Below, piece after piece: positions 60,620 through 64,000 of a DNA stretch of 64,000 bases. A model generated the notes under the pieces. That model was not told where the DNA came from. It did no database searches and saw only the letters and a list, made by a program, of their open reading frames with translations. Numbering within the stretch: the first letter of the stretch is position 1; each line of letters begins with the position of its first letter. This DNA comes from Planctomycetota bacterium (GTDB lineage: Bacteria > Planctomycetota > SZUA-567 > H5-PLA8), in contig JAOSKN010000002.1 of NCBI GenBank assembly GCA_027493525.1, positions 1,521,326-1,585,325 of the forward strand, given 5' to 3'. The position numbers and the translations under genes were made by a program.

Positions 60620-61399
60620 TCACGCGTGCTGGACGTACAGCTCCCAGATCCGGCGGTAGCACTTCATCCCCCAGACCGCGTCGGCCGGCGTGGTCGGGCC
60701 GCTGCCTTCCCAGCTCGTCCAGCCGGCGTAGCCGCTGCCTTTCAGCAGCGTGAAGATCTCCTGCCACGGGTAGCGCTTGGTGTCCCACAGCTCCTGCATG
60801 TGCACGCAGCCGATGCGGTGCTTGAGGAGTTCGAAGTGCGCCTTCACGCTCCCGTTGGCGTCGGGTTCGGTGGGGTTGCAGTTCCAGGTGACGTAGGCGT
60901 TGGAGTGGTCGGCGTGGTCCATGATCTTGCGCATGCGGTCGGGGCGGCAGGTCTCCTTGCCGTGGACCTCGAGCCAGACCTTGAGGCCCAGATCCTTCCC
61001 GGCGGCGGCGACCTCGGCGACGGACTTCCCGATCTGCTCCAGCGTCTTCGCTTCGGGGACTTCCGGCGGGAGCGCGTTCGGGCGGACCTTGATGCCCTCG
61101 CAGCCGACGTCGGCGGCGAGCTGGAGGTAGCGCTTGGAGGCCTCGATGTCCGCGCGCAGCTTGCTCTGGTCGGGCGTGTGGTAGTCGAGCGCCGAGCCGA
61201 GCCCGTAGCAAGCCACGGGCGAGTCGGCGAACTTCTTGCGAACCTCCGCGCGCTGCGCCTTATTCAGCGTCTCTTCGACGCCGTGCGCGTGCGTCGCGCG
61301 CAGTTCCACGCCCGAAAAGCCGGCGGCGGCGCAGTTCTTGACGATCGTATCGACGTCCCAGTCCTTGGCGACGAGGTAGGTGACGAGGCCGAGTTTCAT
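60620..61399 (-). CDS. Sugar phosphate isomerase/epimerase (xylose isomerase-like TIM barrel)
   Basis: 259 residues of the AP-endonuclease-2/xylose isomerase-like barrel: AAAGFSGVELRATHAHG, DVGCEGIKVRPNALPP, LKVWLEVHGKET with metal-ligand Glu, NAYVTWNCNPTEPD, IGCVHMQELWD and GYAGWTSWEGSGP. Members handle inositol, hydroxypyruvate, tagatose or oxidised sugars. It is followed downstream, and preceded upstream on the same strand, by other carbohydrate genes; the oxidoreductase upstream is a frequent partner in planctomycete sugar catabolism. Confidence 0.87.
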   Translation of the reverse strand: MKLGLVTYLVAKDWDVDTIVKNCAAAGFSGVELRATHAHGVEETLNKAQRAEVRKKFADSPVACYGLGSALDYHTPDQSKLRADIEASKRYLQLAADVGCEGIKVRPNALPPEVPEAKTLEQIGKSVAEVAAAGKDLGLKVWLEVHGKETCRPDRMRKIMDHADHSNAYVTWNCNPTEPDANGSVKAHFELLKHRIGCVHMQELWDTKRYPWQEIFTLLKGSGYAGWTSWEGSGPTTPADAVWGMKCYRRIWELYVQHA

Positions 61400-61464
61400 G
61401 GCAGATTCTCCGAGTAACGTGTGTGGTGCGTTTTGATGCTCACCTGGATCGCCAACTCAAGGAG

Positions 61465-61570
61465 TGAACAGTAAACAGTAAACAGTGAACAGTAACGGCT
61501 TTGAGGTGTAGGCTGTTCACTGTTCACTGTTCACTGTTCACTGTTCACTGTTCACTGTTCGCCGTTCATT
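61465..61570. repeat. CAGTRAA heptamer array with inverted arm
   Basis: About five CAGTRAA units, a 25-base spacer, then about nine units in the opposite orientation (CTGTTCA), able to fold into a long hairpin between the isomerase and the oxidoreductase genes. Confidence 0.92.
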
Positions 61571-61581
61571 GTCCTCCGCCA

Positions 61582-62722
61582 TCAAACCGCCGCGGGCGCC
61601 AGGGCCTTGAAGCGGCGTTCAAGCTTCCCGTTGCCCTTCGCGAGGTCGTCGAAGATCTCGTCCACCTGCGCCGGGTCGAGCGGGAGGCGGATCGACTTGT
61701 CGAGGAAGTGGCTGAGCACGAGCGCGTTGAAGAAGTGCACGGCCTCGCGCGCGTCTTCGGGATCGACGAGCGGCTTGCGGCCGGTCTGGACGCACTGGAC
61801 GAAGTCGCGGACCAGCGTGCCGGGCGCGAAGGGTTCGGTCTCGGGGAAGTCCTGCCATTCGACTTTCGGCGCGGGGGCGTGCTTGGCGTTGAGGTCCTCG
61901 CTGTCGTACCAGGCGCGGACGTTCTCGCCCTCGATGCGGCCCAGCCGGTCGGGCCGGCCCTGGATCAGGAGGCCGCGGTCGCCCTCGAACTGCGAGACGC
62001 CGCCGGGGGAGCAGGCTCGAGACGTTCGCGACGAAGGTTCCCGTCGCGCCGTTGGGGTACTCCAGCGCCGCCGTGCAGGTGTCCTCGGTCTCGATGTTAT
62101 GGAAGAGGTTGCCCAGCTTGGCGCGGACCTCGGCGACCTGTCCGGTGACGTTCAGCAGCGCGTCGATGTCGTGGATCGCCTGGTTGATCAGGACGCCGCC
62201 GCCTTCGTACTTCCAGGTGCCGCGCCAAGCGCCGGTGCTGTAGTAGTAGTTGCTGCGGATGTTGTTGCGGATGCAGGTCACGCGCGCGAGTTCGCCGAGC
62301 CCGCCTTCGCGGACCAGCTTCGCGACGTGGCGCTGTCCGATGCGCTTCTGGTGATGTACGGTGAGCAGCTTCTTTGCCTTCTGCGCCATCGCGAGCATCG
62401 CGTCGCACTCGCCGATGCGGATGGCCATGGGTTTTTCGACGAGCACGTGGAGGCCGGCCTGGAGCGCGGCGACGGCGAGCGGCTTGTGGAGGAAGTGCGG
62501 GAGGTTCAGGAGCACGGCCTCGCACTGCCCGCTGGCGAAGAGCTTCTCGGCGTCGCTGAAGGGCTGGGCGCTGGGGCAGAGCTTGCGCGCGTCCTCGACG
62601 GCCTGCGCGTTGACGTCGCAGACGGCGGTGACCTCGGCCTCGGGCGTATCGGCGGCGTTCTTCACGCGCCCCGCGCCGACGCCGCCCACGCCCACGATGC
62701 CCAGCCGGATCTTCGCCGCCAT
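61582..62722 (-). CDS. Gfo/Idh/MocA-family oxidoreductase, one-base frame break
   Basis: Repair gives 379 residues. The Rossmann motif is LGIVGVGGVGAGRV, the catalytic lysine motif HVLVEKPMAI, and GGGVLINQAIHDIDALLNVTG is the usual start of the C-terminal sandwich. The frame breaks in a G5 run at 62005-62009 (plus strand); one base fewer restores S-L-L-P-G-G-V-S-Q-F-E-G-D and the product continues to a TGA at 61582. It oxidises or reduces a sugar or inositol with NAD(P), probably in a pathway with the following isomerase. Confidence 0.88.
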
Positions 62723-62896
62723 AGTCGCGCTCCTTATTCGAGGTCCCGTAATGAGTTCCTTGACGTTCCATTAGACCGCACCGGGGCGGGCGGGGGCCAT
62801 GGAATGGCGGATGGAAAGGATGTGTTTTTCTGCTGAAAGCGGGGGTCAAGACCGAGCTGGGGGACGGACGAGTTTGGCGAGGCGTGCGCGGATCGG

Positions 62897-63007
62897 CACG
62901 GGGCGGCTGCGCCGACGCGCGGCACGTAGAGGGGCGATTGCGCGACGCGGATTGGCACGGGGCGGCTGCGCCGACCCGTGGCGCCTTGCTGCGCCGACCC
63001 GTGGCAC
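62897..63007. repeat. REP palindromes (family 1), direct copies
   Basis: Full copies at 62897-62926 and 62955-62981 in the same orientation, and a half copy (GCTGCGCCGACCCGTGGCAC) at 62988-63007. Here the units are in direct, not inverted, order. The rest of 62723-63019 shows nothing else. Confidence 0.88.
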
Positions 63008-63019
63008 GAGGAGTTCGAC

Positions 63020-63778
63020 TCAGATGGAGAAGTCGGCGGCGGGGCGCGCTTTGGCGACCTGATGCAGGCCGCACTCGGCCTTGCCGGTGCCGGTCCAGCG
63101 GCCGGCGCGCTCGGGGGCGTGCTCGCTGACGGGTACGGTGCACATCGGCGGGAAGCAGCCGATGGTCTTGTAGCCCTTGGCGTGAAGCGGGTGGCTGGGG
63201 ATGTCGTGCTGCTTCAAGTACGCGTTGGCCTGCTCGCGGGTCCAGTTGGCGAGCGGGTGGATCAGGTACTTGCCGTCGGTGCGCTTCTCGACGATCCCGA
63301 TGCCGGCGCGGTCGCCTCCGGCGTCGCGGCGGAGGGCGATCAACTGCGCGCCGTAGCCTTTCAGCGCGCGCTGCATGGGCTCGACCTTGTTGATGCGGCA
63401 GCACTCGTTGGGGTTGCGCTCGTAGAGCCGGTCGTCGCCGTAGAAGCGCTTGAAGGTCTCGCGGTCGATGATCGGCTTGAGCGCGACGAGGTTGATGCCG
63501 TAGCGGCGCACGACCTCGTCCTTGAAGGCCAGGGTCTCGGGGAAGTGGAAGCCGGTGTCGACGAAGAGGACCGGGATCTTCTCCGCCTCGGGGACGCCCT
63601 GCTGGGCCTCGGCGAGCATGTGCAGGAGGGTCATCCCGCCGAGCTGGAAGGAGGTGCTCATGCACAGCTCCTTGCCGAAGAAGTCCACGGCCCAGCGGAC
63701 GATCTCGGGCGGGGAGGCGTCTTCCAGTTCGCGGCTTTTGGCCTCGTGGTCGAAGAACTCGTTCGGATCGCGCGGCAT
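63020..63778 (-). CDS. cysH: APS/PAPS reductase of the iron-sulfur type
   Basis: 252 residues from the ATG at 63778, behind AGGGAGA. It reduces adenylyl sulfate (or PAPS) to sulfite in sulfate assimilation. The nucleotide loop MSTSFQLGGMTLLHML replaces the classic SGG form, then VLFVDTGFHFPET, and the [4Fe-4S] cysteines appear as ECCRINKVEP and GCFPPMC. The second pair is spaced C-x4-C instead of the usual C-x2-C. The substrate cysteine of the C-terminal tail is in KAECGLH. A four-cysteine set implies APS preference. Confidence 0.88.
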   Translation of the reverse strand: MPRDPNEFFDHEAKSRELEDASPPEIVRWAVDFFGKELCMSTSFQLGGMTLLHMLAEAQQGVPEAEKIPVLFVDTGFHFPETLAFKDEVVRRYGINLVALKPIIDRETFKRFYGDDRLYERNPNECCRINKVEPMQRALKGYGAQLIALRRDAGGDRAGIGIVEKRTDGKYLIHPLANWTREQANAYLKQHDIPSHPLHAKGYKTIGCFPPMCTVPVSEHAPERAGRWTGTGKAECGLHQVAKARPAADFSI

Positions 63779-63842
63779 GCCGAATCTCCCTGGGAACAGC
63801 ATAGTACGCGGCGTCCTTCATGGCGAGGACCGGTTCGGAGGG

Positions 63843-63875
63843 GATTGACGATTTCCGATTGACGATTGACGATTG
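63843..63875. repeat. GATTGAC heptamer array, degenerate
   Basis: About four units upstream of cysH, in the gap before the next plus-strand gene. Confidence 0.75.
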
Positions 63876-63946
63876 TGCCGGCATCGCGCTGGCCAAACGG
63901 ACAGGCAAGTAGCCCGCGAACCAGAAACCAGGAACCGCTTACCGCC

Positions 63947-64000
63947 TTGGAACTCTCCTTCGCCGCGCCCGTCCTGTTGTGGCTGCTCCCGGCGGCGGGG
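63947..64000 (+). CDS. Start of a BatA/von Willebrand-type membrane protein (runs off window)
   Basis: Eighteen codons from a TTG reading L-E-L-S-F-A-A-P-V-L-L-W-L-L-P-A-A-G. This is the pattern of the N-terminal BatA helix (S-F-x-x-P-x-x-L-x-x-L-x-x-A), found in aerotolerance and vWA-domain operons. AGGAA lies about 14 bases upstream. Too little is present to be sure. Confidence 0.4.
   Translation, partial: MELSFAAPVLLWLLPAAG

Overview
The window is 64 kb of high-GC bacterial chromosome with no rRNA, tRNA or phage genes that I could see. The mix fits a member of the Planctomycetota or a neighbouring candidate phylum better than a proteobacterium: a pseudopilin of the short-leader G-F-T-L-T-E type, a prenyltransferase/squalene-cyclase-like repeat protein with an N-terminal membrane anchor, a sialate O-acetylesterase, Gfo/Idh/MocA and xylose-isomerase-like sugar enzymes, a phytanoyl-CoA-type dioxygenase, a potassium-dependent-type membrane pyrophosphatase and FSLRTL-type N-termini. 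The phylum is an inference from gene content only.

Layout. 1-5 kb: a minus-strand operon reading secreted membrane-anchored protein, MacB/FtsX-like permease, LolD-like ATPase, a solute-binding protein made of two tandem ModA-like domains, and an ABC importer permease cut by the window edge. 5.1-10 kb: a PII-like protein, argC, a low-GC restriction-modification module (BstYI-like endonuclease plus amino-methyltransferase) whose endonuclease gene is split by an IS256-type element, then rsfS. 10-15 kb: membrane pyrophosphatase and a CBM9-like/transglutaminase-like protein. 15-19.3 kb: an accessory stretch of lower-GC hypothetical membrane genes, a REP-type tyrosine transposase between two long inverted palindromes, a transposase remnant and repeats. 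19.5-30 kb: UDP-sugar decarboxylase, an odd ferredoxin, a zinc-ribbon membrane protein, a PMT/ArnT-type glycosyltransferase, an 86-bp tandem array, a GT4 glycosyltransferase, a sialate esterase, a metal-ligand-poor M19 dipeptidase homologue, and a dioxygenase divergent from an AraC regulator. 31-48 kb: two nearly identical 1,342-bp IS copies enclosing a cyclase-like repeat protein, an Lhr-type helicase, NrnA, a TPR protein, a 2-hydroxyacid dehydrogenase, a pseudopilin, a PqqD-like/HprK-like pair and a RegB-like histidine kinase. 48-64 kb: ankyrin protein, mutS, a very large MASE1-GAF-PAS hybrid kinase, a secreted protein, a GT4 enzyme, a sugar isomerase, an oxidoreductase, cysH and the first codons of a BatA-like gene.

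Three genome-scale patterns stand out. First, intergenic DNA is full of 7-bp-period degenerate tandem repeats, and both IS copies sit inside such arrays with the repeat phase unbroken. Second, a dispersed 30-bp REP palindrome occurs at least nine times, usually as inverted pairs, and one pair lies on each side of the ankyrin gene. Third, nine otherwise healthy genes each carry exactly one single-base indel, nearly all in homopolymer runs; repairing that one base restores a full-length product every time. This looks more like residual long-read assembly error than gene decay, so genes listed here as frameshifted should be treated as probably intact.

The most interesting biological candidates are the PqqD-like protein whose tail resembles a lasso-peptide leader, next to an HprK-like kinase; the insertion that turned a BstYI-like endonuclease into a possible IS-endonuclease chimera translated from an ATGA overlap; and the transposase/palindrome ecology described above.
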